Source of the DNA: Stenopsyche tienmushanensis
Taxonomy: Eukaryota > Arthropoda > Insecta > Trichoptera > Stenopsychidae
NCBI GenBank assembly: GCA_008973525.1
Contig: WACJ01000045.1
Span: 496,001-560,000 of the forward strand
Length of the DNA stretch: 64,000 nucleotides
Direction: 5' to 3'
Position numbers and translations under genes: made by a program
Notes under the pieces: generated by a model
What the model was told of the DNA's origin: nothing
The model's database searches: none
What the model saw: the letters and a program-made list of their open reading frames with translations, nothing else
Shown: in pieces, positions 45,825 through 56,644 of the stretch
How positions within the stretch are numbered: the stretch's first letter is position 1
How the letters are laid out: the number at the start of each line of letters is the position of its first letter

Positions 45825-46401
45825 CGAATTTCGACAAAAACTGTTTATATTCTGAGAATAAGCTATTTATATTTATATATACAATCCAAATCAAAGCTGT
45901 ATTATAATAGAAGCAACAGCCCGTCATAGTCCGGACGCTTGCTCTGTCTACTGCTATATATCCATGGGATTCAAGACTGTTTAATGTCAGTAATGATTTT
46001 TTTACACATATCTGTACATACAAAAACGAATGTCCGTGATCTGTGGTTCGTTTGTTAAGTTGTTGGGAATGCACCCAATAAGGTTTTAAAATTTGTACAA
46101 GCAGTGTTTATGTGCGGAATTTTGTTTTGCGAGACATTTAGCGGAATGCACCATGTTGGCGCATATTGGTCTGGTGAAGTGAAGCGGGGACAGGGAGAGG
46201 ATGAGAAGGATGCGCGCGCAATACGGCGGAAAAAGGAAGACAGTCGATCTTAGAGGCATACGCGTATGCTTTTGGATCCTAGCCCTTCAACCCACGCTAC
46301 ACATGGCATGAAGCAATAAATCACGCAACTGTATTACTGCGTTTATTTTCAAATAATTATTAAGCGCGTATGGCATTGCAACGCATGCCGATACTCGCTA
46401 G
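45825..46401 (+). mobile_element. Duplicated unit, copy 2 (flank plus complete repeat B 3' end)
   Basis: Repeats the blocks of 44,660-45,110 (AATTTCGACAAAAACTG, ATTCTGAGAATAAGC, CGGACGCTTGCTCTGTCTAC). It continues through ACCATGTTGGCGCATATTGG and GCGCGCGCAATACGGCGG to ACGCATGCCGATACTCGCTA, then G before T. Confidence 0.65.
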
Positions 46402-46409
46402 TAATATAA

Positions 46410-47475
46410 TAAAATATATACAGCTGCGTTGAATATTTATGATCAAAATATGAATTTCATCAAGCTAAAAATGTTGAACACGCTTCAAAATTACTCTCGG
46501 AAAGCACTTTGATACTTAATCCCTATTTTTTGTATGCATTCGGGATGCTCTCATGCATCGTTACATTCCCTACTTAATGCATCCTTTTATGGCAGCTACA
46601 TGAAAGATTATCTATATATAGTCTGTTAAACAGTATTTATGATCGATAGGGGTGATGTAGGACCCCATAATTGTGTTTCGGTATTGTTCGGAACGATCAT
46701 TGAGGTCGCATAATTGAATTTACAAACATAGAAGGCTTATTACTATTACCAAATGGGGTTCTGTTGAATTAAAAAAGCCCATCTACCTTCGATAGGCTTA
46801 ATTGAGTTTTGTTACGAGATATCGCAAAAAATAAAAATCGCATTGAATTGCAGCAGGATCGAATGTGTGGCAATAAGGTCGCATTTTTCCATATAATATT
46901 TTTGGGATATTATTATGATATGGTGTCTGGGAAGCCCAAATGAAAAGATCAGTAATTGATTGCATTCAACGGCAACCCTATAATTTCGCTCGATTCGCAC
47001 ATTCCTCAGTCTCGTTTTAAACGTGTGATATTTTCGATGATAAATGGACGCATAATATAATTTCTTGGAATGAGCGTAAAAATATCTACACTTTATAATC
47101 GTTCATTCATATGAGATTTTATCATAAAATCCCAGCACAACGTGCTGGGTAATATAAAACAATTCTCGGTAAGTCTGGGAATATTTTTGTACTGATAAGA
47201 ATTTATGTGTGACATCGTGACACAAATGCACCGGAAGAATTTTCATGTTATTTAATATCTCAGAGGATTTATTTCATCCAGATAAGAACTATTTCTTAGA
47301 ATATCAAACAACATCTCAACGATTTTCTTCATATCTAGTTCTATTTAGAATTTTACTAACAATAATTTGATGTCTGTGAATATTTACATGTCTTTTATAA
47401 CGTGCATACATTGCATGCGAGTGTATGCATGGTAATGGATGTATATGCTGGCACAGCTTTGTAATTGCGTGCGTT
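46410..47475. other. AT-rich spacer
   Basis: No supportable feature. Confidence 0.45.
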
Positions 47476-47479
47476 GATA

Positions 47480-47995
47480 TTAGGGTATCCAATCCCGAGC
47501 CAAATTTTCGATCCCGAGATTTCGGGATTGCATAAGACCATCCCTGAATCAGTTCCGGGACTAGGATATTTACTATTTTTTAGAAATTACATTGATAAAT
47601 TTGTTCAAAAATTACTAATAAGTCTATTTGTTTAATATAAAAAATAATTAGAAAGCAAAAGAATTTTATTTATTTAAGAAAAGATAAAAATCATCAGATA
47701 TTTAAACGCGTGAGCCCCCATTTTCGTATAACACCACCAATGTGACTGATCCTATCTTCTGAGACACGCACTAAAAATCGCAAAATTCCCGATTTCCCGA
47801 TAATTTATTTATTTCCGTCGCTGCAGATAAATACTCATATACTATAATACCTTGATGTGGTTCGTAATTATATTGCGGAGGAGTACAAAAATTCTGAAGC
47901 CCGTATCTATTATATTTCATATCGATATTCCCATTATTAGAGTCGATGTGTAGTAAATACATCACCGGTAGGGAAAGGTTAATATAACAATTTGA
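47480..47995 (-). repeat. Repeat A reverse copy
   Basis: CCAATCCCGAGCC and GATCCCGAGATTTCGGGATT form the left side. GTCGCTGCAGATAAATACTC, ATTATATTTCATATCGATAT and TACATCACCGGTAGGGAAAG follow. The far CCCGGGAT end is missing, and about 130 bp of extra AT-rich DNA (47,575-47,700) interrupts the left part. Confidence 0.65.
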
Positions 47996-47999
47996 TAAA

Positions 48000-48370
48000 C
48001 ATTTATATACTGGATTCCCTAGTTGATATTGTGAGATTTAGTTGGTAACGACAGCTGGAGAACTATATAATAACAAATTAATATCAAATTCAATGTAACT
48101 ATAAAAATAGACCCAGAGTAACTAAATTAATTAAATAACCATTTCCAAGACTTTAAAAAACGGAATAAACCAAATAAATCGACAAAAATAATAAAAACCG
48201 TTAATAAATGGAAATAAATATTTTTTTCCAAAACACTATGATTTAATTGAAGATGGACGTTTTGATCCCATACACACTGCCAAAATTAAACTGGATAAAT
48301 GAAAGCCCAATAGCTTAGTTTAGATGACGTTTGATAAAAAAATCTAATAACATTTTTAATAATCATTTTT
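48000..48370. other. AT-rich spacer
   Basis: No feature recognised. Confidence 0.4.
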
Positions 48371-48374
48371 TCCC

Positions 48375-48770
48375 CAGATGTTTAAAAAGTTAAAGGCTGG
48401 TAAAATGTATGAGATAAAAAAGGCGTATTCTGGTTGACACGATTTCAACTCTTTTAATAATTTAAAATTCAAATATAAAAAAGATTCTTAATTACAAAAG
48501 AGATCGCTATAGTTCCTACCTTGAAGGCAAAAAAAAAAGCAAAATGATTTCGAGAAAAACGCGTTCAAAGATTTCATTCTTGTAGGATCGGCTTAGTTAC
48601 CGCCTCACTAAAATAGCTATAACTCCGTCAATAATTGCAATTTTGGAAAATTTCTTTGGAGGATATATTCTTAAAAGTCTAAATTTTGAAACAATGCATA
48701 CAAAAAAAACAAAGTTATAGATTTGATTAAAAAAAACCGTTTTAAATTAATATTTTTGATCTAATGAACA
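48375..48770 (+). repeat. Repeat I copy with longer right flank
   Basis: GGTTGACACGATTTCAACTC, then AAAAAGATTCTTAATTACAA, matches 43,213-43,290. The following AAATAGCTATAACTCCGTCA, then ATAATTGCAATTTTGG, is of the kind found in non-coding parts of insect DNA transposons. No inverted termini found. Confidence 0.45.
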
Positions 48771-48774
48771 TTAA

Positions 48775-49655
48775 TCAGTCACATGTTGAGCTTAAATAAT
48801 TTTTGGTCTGGGCTTTATCTAAAACGGAGTAATCCCATAGACTTGTTAGAATTAATACCCGACATCCTGCTGGAGAGGAATTTATTTTTACTCTCACATT
48901 TTTAACAGGTCAATCCATTCGGTTTACAAAGCCTAGGTAATATTTGTAGGCGAGTAGTAATTTGGTTGGCGGATTTTGCGGCGAGGCCCTTCACTCGTAA
49001 GCGATGATCGCCAGGGCCCCCAGAGAACCGGTAATGATGGATGTTTAATTAGCAGAGGCTTAAGTGATTTATCTCTTCCTCGACGATAGTATTTCGGAGT
49101 AGGCTCCAATTAACCTCTTCGACGTCGGGAATGTCATACTTCCTGGTGAAACCTGAGGGCGTATGTAAACTGCGGTTTAGCTCCCAATTAAAATTGAATT
49201 AGAAGCCGTTACATGGATGAGATATTCATACGTCGAGATTTTTTAAAAAGGCCCGCTCGGGTGCTATGATATATAATTGGATAAGGAGGACATCGCCCTT
49301 GGCCAGGCTCTCGTCATCAATGAAGAATCTCTTCAATGGAAGAGTAACAAGCAACATATGCTATTAATTGACTCGCATTGTAATTATTCTTCGTATGTTG
49401 CTCTACTTGTCGACTCTTACTTGTACTTCGTCACGTTTTACTTTCGTTCTGCTGTGGGACAGCACACTTTAATCCAAAATATGGGTTGGGCTGTACATTT
49501 TTGCTTTTTTAAAATAACCATGAAAAATAAAATATGGATTGTATTCAAATAGATATTTATTTATAAGAACAAACATATTCTGGAAAATTATTTACTAAAA
49601 ATAATATTGTGTAAATAGCCGCTATTTTGCCTTTGGCATTCCTCAAATCTTGGAT
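48775..49655. other. Spacer with a GC-richer middle
   Basis: The block 48,950-49,320 is GC-richer. A plus frame at 49,277-49,552 begins DKEDIALGQALVINEESLQW. It looks coding-like in composition, but I cannot assign it. Confidence 0.35.
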
Positions 49656-49660
49656 ATTCC

Positions 49661-49886
49661 ACGGCCTCTCAGCAGCCCAGATCTTACTTCAGCTGATCTT
49701 TTTTATGGGATTATCTTAAAAGTCTACGTAAATAAACCAGCAACGATACTCTAATTAAAGGAAAAAATCCGTCAAGAAATACCCCGAGCTTTGTGTCGAA
49801 AAATGTTCCAAAATCTAAGGTCCAGATTTGAAGAATTCCAGCAGCAAAATGGCGGCCATTTTGACAATATTATTTTTATAAAAATA
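49661..49886 (+). pseudogene. Tc1/IS630-type transposase C-terminus
   Basis: SSPDLTSADLF (about 49,671) holds the third catalytic Asp in a PDLT..D context. KVYVNKPATI follows, then CRKMFQNLRSRFEEFQQQNG, then GHFDNIIF. This is the usual ending of insect transposases of this group. A frame change follows the first motif. Confidence 0.72.
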
Positions 49887-49996
49887 GTTTTAAAATACTA
49901 TTGTTTTTATAAAAAAAAATTGTATGTGATTTGTATTTTTTTCTTCATGATTATTTCGAAAAAACAAAATTTGATTAAAATCTGCTGTATTTTTTA

Positions 49997-50105
49997 GGAC
50001 TTCGAACCGCTATTTTTTGGTCAATGTCAATTTTGGTTTCATTTACGTTCCAAACATTTATATCGGTTTTCGTTCCGGAAAAAACGGTTTTACCGGTTTT
50101 CTATT
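49997..50105 (+). repeat. Repeat H left-side fragment
   Basis: AGGACTTCGAACCGCT resembles the CAGGGCTTCGAA terminus. TTCCAAACATTTATATCGGT, then TTTCGTTCCGG and CGGTTTTACCGGTTTTC, follow. The right terminus is lost. Confidence 0.55.
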
Positions 50106-50440
50106 TGCTCTTTTGGGTGATTCACTTTTGATTTTTTCAAGAATAATTTAGAACATTTTATTCCCGTTTCTAGAATTTATTTATTAAATTTTTGAGTTAT
50201 CATGTATGTGACAAATATAAAACGAATAGTTGATTTAAGGTATTGCAACGTAAACGGATTGTTGAGTTGGTTGATTTGGATTGTAACCGGGGGCCACGTT
50301 GTTCAGGCGCGGAAATCGCACCCTCCCATTCTCTATGGACGCGTATTCGCTCAACTAAATACTCGATCGGAACTGTTTGCATTGCCACAGTTTTATTTTA
50401 ACAAATTTTACCATTATTGTTATACAAAATACGGCAGTTA

Positions 50441-50580
50441 AATTCCTTATTCGTAACGTGCGCCCTGAAGCAATAATGCAGTGGACGAGGGAAGAACCCA
50501 CGTTCGCCTTAGAGGCGTCATCCCATTCATCTCGGAATAGCTATCGCTTCAGGGCGCGCATTTCAAATAAGATTCCCTGT
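50441..50580. repeat. Foldback repeat with about 30-bp arms
   Basis: GCGCCCTGAAGC (near 50,460) pairs with GCTTCAGGGCGC (near 50,548). The similarity continues outward: TTCCTTATTCGTAACGT against the reverse of CATTTCAAATAAGATTCC. About 70 bp of GC-richer sequence lies in the loop. Confidence 0.6.
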
Positions 50581-51059
50581 ATAATCTATTATTAATGCAT
50601 ATTGCATATAATTGATCGCCTATTTAAATAAACATTTTTTCTACTGAAATATATAAAATAAAATCAAATTTATTTGTATCAGTACTGTACGACTGGGAAT
50701 ATGGTCGTTTGGTCATGTTTTGCGCCAATCCTATTTGGCTTGAGAGGATTACTCCATCCTTGAAAGTCGGTCGGGAATAAAATAAATCGGATTCGAAAGG
50801 AACAAAAAAAAAACGACCGACACTTTCAACATTTCCACAAGACACCTCCTGAATTTTATTTAAATGTGGTTAGGAACGACGATTTATTTCTTGTTCTTAA
50901 ACCGCAAATTGACAATATTAAATAATCGTCCCATTTTTATTCGTTTTACGTACGAGGATCATTAAGAGATTATAGTTTACAAGGGTTCCTGAGATCGAAG
51001 TTGGTGCACTTGATTTCACGCGTATTTCGGCCATTTTGTTCAGTCACAGTAAATTCTTT

Positions 51060-51730
51060 CGATGGAGAGGTCGTCGCGCGCTCTTGCCATCTCCGTCATC
51101 CGTGCGAGATCCGCGCGGTTATCCGTTTTTTGACTTTGTAGAACAACACCGCCGTGAATATTCATCGGAAACTCACGAAAGTTTATGGCAGTGATGTGAT
51201 GAGTCGACAACATGTCACGAAGCGGATTAGGTCATTCAGAGAAGGCTCATACTAATATTCATGGCCAGACAAGAAAGAGGAGACCATCAGTGATTTCTGA
51301 CGAACTTGTGCTAAAAATTGAAGAACAAATCCAAAATGACCGCCGTGTGACACTTGATGACTCTTACAAAGGATTTTCTGACATTTCTCGAAGATTCTTT
51401 GATGATATTGTGTCGGAAAATATGAAAACGAAAAGTTGTGTGCGAGATGGGGGCCCAGAATGCTGACACTGGAGCACCATCAAAAGTTTCCTGGGGTTTT
51501 CTCTCTCTCTCATTCATTAATCTCTGGGTTCATTCATTTTTCCCAACCATTAAAAAGTGAAAGGGTTCCATTTGGTATATTTTATGCCTAAAGGGACTAT
51601 CATTAATGCCGAGACATACTGTAAAACCCTTAAAAAACTGAACACACCACCTGAGTTTCATAGGAACTGCTTACATCATTTGGATGGCATAATGTCACCC
51701 ATCTCTCCCAACTCCTATTTGTAGGTATTC
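51060..51730 (+). pseudogene. Mariner transposase relic
   Basis: In shifting plus frames: IHRKLTKVYGSDVMSRQHVT (helix-turn-helix), RRPSVISDELVLKIEEQIQN, DISRRFFDDIVSENM, then after a gap MPKGTIINAETYCKTLKKL (about 51,583-51,650). The order is that of a mariner transposase, but the core between DISR and MPKG, including the first catalytic Asp, is mostly gone. Confidence 0.82.
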
Positions 51731-51779
51731 CCGCAGTTAAGTAGTTGGACTCGTATTCTTGCGAAGCATAAGCTATGCA

Positions 51780-51993
51780 AAAAAAATGAAGAACAAGTGC
51801 GAATTGAACGCTGTGTGACGCTTAACGACTTTCGCGAAAAATTTGCTGACATTTCTGGAAGTCTCCTTGATGATATTGTGTCGAAAAAATTTGGTTATGA
51901 AATATTGTGTGCTAGATGGGTGCCCAGAATGGAATTTTTGGAACGTTTTGCACAGGAGGGAGAAGTTTTTCTGGATTCATTCAATGCAGCTTG
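51780..51993 (+). pseudogene. Second mariner transposase fragment
   Basis: RCVTLNDFREKFADISGSLL, then DDIVSKKFGYEILCARWVPR, FLERFAQEGEVFLDSFNAA and a stop. It overlaps in content with the preceding relic (DISRRFFDDIVS), so it is a separate copy placed head to tail. Confidence 0.8.
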
Positions 51994-51999
51994 ATGTTT

Positions 52000-52755
52000 T
52001 ATTTTTATAAATCTGTGATTTGTATTGTAACGTAGACCCCTCGCTGACACAAGGCGGTCCGTTATCTACGTCGCTGCGATTATGTTATCGCGTTCTTCAG
52101 ACGCGAGATCCGCACCGGAGAGACGCTCAAAACCGCGAGGGATCGCTTCGAAAAGCGACCACAGTACGGAGATGTAATGGGTGGCTCCGAATGTCGTTCT
52201 GGCGCTGATCAACGACGGTCAGGATTCTGTAACTCGTTCGGTGACGGGATTCCAGGAACAGGAGCTCCGCAGGGATATATAATGGATACACAATATGTTG
52301 GCTCAACGCATGTATTTATTCAAAATACGGAGCGCAACAGTCGTGGATGATAATGGCGTATACTATGAACAATCAGGCGACGTGTACGAGGAGGCTTCTA
52401 CAGACCAAGTCCCCGAAGAGATGTTGGTCGGGCAAGGACTAGGAATCAACTAAAAACTTCATGATTTGGCAGAAGAGTGTCTCATTTCTACCTGGCAATT
52501 GAAGCCAGCACCCTTCCTTATCTCTAAACCCGACGCCAGCGTTCTTATCTACACGGAGAGGCGTCGCTCCAGCCCTTATAGCGATACTTTTGACCATATG
52601 GACTGGCAACGGCGGAATCCCATGGATTTCGCCGCATGCACTCTATATTTAATAATTTACGTATGCCTCCACGCTACAGTATGCTTTAATATATCTTTCT
52701 AACATCCATCCTCGTCCAGAAGTATTTGAAAAATTCTAAAAGACTTCCAATTGGG
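52000..52755. other. Spacer with GC-rich unassigned segment
   Basis: 52,020-52,300 and 52,470-52,640 are GC-richer with motif-free open frames. They may be transposon-derived, but nothing in them is recognisable. Confidence 0.35.
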
Positions 52756-52762
52756 CGCTTAA

Positions 52763-54376
52763 GGGGTTACATGGGTTTCGCAGTTTGAAAAAATCGATTT
52801 TTTTTTTATTATCTTATTAATTTCTACAACATCTTGAGAATATTATCCTAAATTTTTAAGTCGATCCGAATAAAAGTTTCGGAGATACAACCCAGGGAAG
52901 GTGCGTGCTCAAAGTCAGTCAAACATACTCTGGTATTCTCAAAGCCCAACCTTACGGTGAAGATCTTCTTATCAACAAAAAAGAATACGTTGGACATGTG
53001 CAGAAGATGATGAGTACCCATTTACGTGATATAGTCAACAAAATAGCTGAGGAAAAAATAGTCAACGGTAAAAAAACTAGAAAAAAAAAACTCTTTTTGG
53101 CAAAGGTAAACTTACTGGTAAATTAATTGACAAATTAACTGTTTATTATGGTTTGGCAATAAGAAGAATTTTGTGAGTCAGCGGAAAAATGAAAGACGCT
53201 ATATGGGCTACATATTATCACTACAGCTCTACAGACAAAAATCCTCAGCACGGAAATTGCCCGAAAGGTCCAGACTCCTGGTGCGCTTGGCAGCGAGCAT
53301 CGGCTACGAACACTCTTTAATCATTCAAACATGATTATACTCCATTACCAAACTATGTTTTGACTGCAATGAAACCTATCTATGAAGATCTCAGTAAAAA
53401 TGAGCTTCTGGAGCGGTGTGTTGGTGGTTTCACACAAAATAATAATGAAAGCTTGAACCAAAATACTATATCTGGAAGGTTACTCCAAAAATACTTCCTG
53501 CTGGTTCAAAGATCGTTAATATTGCTGCATTAGTCTCTGCTTGCACTTTTAATTAAAGAACATTAGCTTCATTATTATTTATGCAAGGTATGGATTAAAA
53601 ACTTGGTTGAAATTCCCACGAATATGTCCGAAATTCAGATGAAAACCGTATGTGCGCAGCCGAAAAAAAATCAGCGAGCGAGACTCGCGAAGCTAGGATT
53701 CATCATAGACAAGAGCAAAAGGATGCCCTGGACATTGCAGTTACTGCAGGTTCTTTACTTTATGGCCCAGGAATCGACGATTCAATGTAAGTTACAAAAA
53801 AAAAAAAAAAACCAGTTTTATTGTTACTCAAAACTTTAAACGCGTTTTTCTCGAAACTGTGTTTTCAAAGTTGTTTGTCAAAATTTCTCAAAAACTACTT
53901 AACCGATCTTGATGAAATTTTACACTAACCTTCAAGATATAATTAACAAGAACTTGGACGAAGGACTCTTTTTTTTTTCAATCACAACTATTAAAAAAAA
54001 TATATATACTGAGCAAATTTCACCAAAATTTGCTTTTTTTTGTAAAAAGGTCTACCAAAAATCCAAATTTTTTTTTTGTTTTTTTTCCTTCGTTCAGATT
54101 TTAGTTTATAGTCTTAACTAAAAATAAGGATATTTTTTTTAAATTTAAAATGATCCTGTCATGAGTTCTACTGTCAAAACGCTTTTTGGAGGGTCACGGG
54201 AAATGACGTCACAATGGCGGAGTTTTGAATATTTTCTTTTGAAAATTTCAAAAATTCTTTTTCAAATGTAAATCTTTATGAATATAAAAAGTTTGAATAA
54301 AATATTTCAATTTTTACATAAAAAAAAAATTGTTGAAAATAGACTTTTTTTTCGCCGAGTAAACCCATGTAACCCC
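52763..54376 (+). mobile_element. Kolobok/Mutator-like DNA transposon flanked by TTAA
   Basis: Perfect 16-bp terminal inverted repeats GGGGTTACATGGGTTT (52,763-52,778, and reversed at 54,361-54,376) are each bounded by TTAA (52,759-52,762 and 54,377-54,380). The interior encodes a decayed transposase of the type annotated in insects as Mutator-like. TTAA duplications are typical of Kolobok and piggyBac, not of Mutator, so the Kolobok group is my preferred assignment. At 1,614 bp it lacks the N-terminal part of the transposase. Confidence 0.88.
52905..53792 (+). pseudogene. Transposase of the TTAA-flanked element, frameshifted
   Basis: In successive frames: KKEYVGHVQKMMSTHLRDIV, KGKLTGKLIDKLTVYYGLAI, KMKDAIWATYYHYSSTDKNP, QHGNCPKGPDSWCAWQRA, YVLTAMKPIYEDLSKNELLE, CVGGFTQNNNESLN, and ETREARIHHRQEQKDALD with YGPGIDD. 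The order and motifs fit the Mutator-like transposase domain found in many insect proteins. At least three frameshifts or stops break it. The N-terminus, where a zinc finger may be expected, is absent. Confidence 0.82.
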
Positions 54377-54676
54377 TTAATAAATCAGCCTAACTGGAGA
54401 TTTAAAGTCCATGAATCTAAACAGCTATTTTTATAGGCGCTTGTTTTGATTCAATGAAGATAAAGATTGTATGCAGTGATAATCAACATTTCATTTGGAT
54501 AATTTGGAAATGTAGGAATGTCTTTCTAAAGTATTTTCGTAAGAGAAACAGAATACTAGTATGATAGTAGAAAGTCTCAAGATGAATTAGCTTATGGGAG
54601 AATTGCCAATTGAAGTTGAATGTACGTCTATAAAAATATTGGACCATGTGACCATGGACGGGTGACCATGAATTAT

Positions 54677-54687
54677 TATATAAATAG
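54677..54687 (+). promoter_or_regulatory. TATA-like box TATATAAATAG
   Basis: A strong match to the eukaryotic TATA consensus lies about 100 bp before an ATG with an open frame. Such sequences also arise by chance in AT-rich DNA, so support is modest. Confidence 0.3.
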
Positions 54688-54779
54688 AGACTGCTCGACT
54701 ATTTGTAGGAAGAAATACGTAAATTCAACGAATTTTGTGTTCTGTTGCGAAAGTGTTTGTATTATTTTTGAACGATGCC

Positions 54780-54926
54780 ATGGCTAACAATCGCGCACAT
54801 CACTACATTATACCAGCCATCGGACAAAAGATCTATCCTCACAATGTCCATAATTATCTGATGAAAATATTTGAGGGCCATTGTCCGCAATTTACATCAT
54901 ACGAGGGTCACATAATAGGTGGGTGA
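54780..54926 (+). CDS. Unrecognised short open frame, possible first exon
   Basis: From the ATG at 54,780 (context GCCATGGCT) it encodes MANNRAHHYIIPAIGQKIYP, then HNVHNYLMKIFEGHCP, FTSYEGHIIG. GT dinucleotides near 54,919 and 54,923 could be splice donors, otherwise the frame stops at 54,924. Composition is mixed rather than low-complexity, and a TATA-like box lies upstream. I do not recognise a family, and no downstream exon could be joined. Confidence 0.25.
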   Translation: MANNRAHHYIIPAIGQKIYPHNVHNYLMKIFEGHCPQFTSYEGHIIGG

Positions 54927-54929
54927 AAT

Positions 54930-55410
54930 TGTTGGCCTATTGAGTTTTCCATAAATTTTCGACGAAATCTGGACTCATTTGCCGTCACATTTTAAACAAT
55001 GAAAACTTCGAATAACCGATACTAAATGTACTGTAATCATAAAGTAATTTCGCATCAGTACACCCAGAACTTTTCAATTTCCGGAAGATAAATATACACA
55101 TAGACAAACAATGTATTTGTAGGGAGGCCACCAAAATAGTGATTGCGACGAAATAGAAGCAATCCAATCGAGTGCATGTTTATTTTGGGTTCAAATAGTT
55201 GTTTGATTGAATCATTTGCCGGTTGTGTGGTTTTAGAATTTTGTGGCTGATATCATAACCGTAATAATTTGACCCATATCGTTGACTAATTACTTTGTGA
55301 ATTGATCAAATGCCATTGATGATCATTGGTCTGTATTTATGCTTAATTTGATTAAATATTGTCGATTAGATGATAAATTTTTTTTAATAAAAATTAGAAA
55401 AACCCACACA
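54930..55410. other. AT-rich spacer
   Basis: No feature recognised. Confidence 0.4.
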
Positions 55411-55414
55411 TTTA

Positions 55415-55640
55415 GATATTTTTTATAGATAGTTTGTTCATCTGATTCCGATAAAACTTTGTCAACTTACTATTGACACTTGCGGGAATAACATAGGCAT
55501 AGTAAAAATATGATTTGGATGTACCATGTTGGCGCATATTTGTCTGGTGAAATGAAGTTTGGGCTGCGGGGAAGGGGAGAGAAAGGATGCGCGCGCAATA
55601 CGGTGCATAATACAATTCGAGACGAGGGCGAGTGTGCATA
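55415..55640 (+). mobile_element. Repeat B, diverged 5' part
   Basis: GTTCATCTGATTCCGATAAA, ACTTTGTC, GTACCATGTTGGCGCATATT and GCGCGCGCAATACGG preserve the order of repeat B. The segment between is shortened, and no CTAG end is present. Confidence 0.55.
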
Positions 55641-55799
55641 TGCTTTTGTAATAATACTGAAAAAAACGCTTGAAATTTAATTTTGGATTCAGAATCTATA
55701 GATTTGACCCTTTGATTAGGGTGTTAATATTTTAAATTAAGTTAAACATAGACGCTATATTCGTATGTTCATCATATATCGTTCACATAAATTCACTGT

Positions 55800-56215
55800 T
55801 CTCTCAGGACCGCGCAGCGTGAGTTAAATTTGTAACTCAATAAATGAACCTTAACACTGTTGATAGCATACAATATTCGTTTATTTCTTCGCTTCTACAT
55901 AAACAATACACATGTGTTATTTCATTTTTATTATCAGCTATTAATATGGATCAAATAGAATCACTTTTGTTATCATGTTGAGTTTTAAGTATATAATTGA
56001 TTTGTGTGGTTTTCGATTATTTATTATGATTCTAAGAAGACCACCAACGATCCAATAAGACCCCATAGTTTATCATAAATGTAGTGTTTGAAATAATGAT
56101 TTGAATAAATAATAATATTGTATTAGAAATAGAAGCACGCCATTGAAAATGAAGCGTTATTTGCGAATATTTAGACGTGTAGGGGTACCTTTACAGCATC
56201 AACATGCTAAAATGA
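55800..56215 (+). repeat. Repeat J copy 1
   Basis: GACCGCGCAGCGTGAGTTAA, AACTCAATAAATGAACCTTA, ACACTGTTGATAG, then after about 300 AT-rich bases TTTAGACGTGTAGGGGTACC, TTTACAGCA. The reverse complement of 60,541-60,835 has the same blocks in the same order. The AATAAA and block order would suit a solo LTR, but no coding part is attached. Confidence 0.6.
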
Positions 56216-56219
56216 GCAG

Positions 56220-56475
56220 CTCCAAGTTTATTTCAAGTTACTTTCAATGATTTTAACTGCTTATCTGCTTATGATGACAATTATATCAGGTATTCAAATT
56301 CAAAGATTCAAAGAGAAGGGAAAAAATTATTCAAAAGTCTGCTTATAATTTGGAGCCGTGAGTAGGCACGACGAAGCGAGGACACGCTCAGGTCATAAAG
56401 TAAATATCTAATGTAATTGAATATTGACAATTTGATTGAAGCTTTTAAACTGCGTAATTTGGCAAATTAACAAGG
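56220..56475. other. AT-rich spacer
   Basis: No feature recognised. Confidence 0.4.
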
Positions 56476-56479
56476 ACCT

Positions 56480-56640
56480 CTTTCTGTCCTCCTGTGTCAT
56501 GGTTGCGAGAAGATGTTTTCTTCCCGCCAGTTCCTCAGTAGTCTCGTAACTGTGACCTTTCACTGGTGAATAAAGCTACATATAATGAGTATTATTTTGT
56601 CACCTCTTTATTTCTGCTTAGATTCAGCGCTCCGATAGCG
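56480..56640 (+). repeat. Repeat F-like, diverged LTR-like copy
   Basis: CATGGTTGCGAGAAGATG, then TTTTCTTCCCGCC, forms the F stem-loop with one mismatch (56,505-56,527). GTCTCGTAACTGTGACCTTT and GGTGAATAAAGCTACA follow, so the polyadenylation-like motif comes after the stem. Confidence 0.5.
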
Positions 56641-56644
56641 AGCG

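Noticed and set aside
45485..45855. Overlapping 92- and 107-codon frames in the GC-rich block
   Set aside because: Two different frames of the same GC-rich stretch are both open, neither has a recognisable motif, and they sit between two transposon units.
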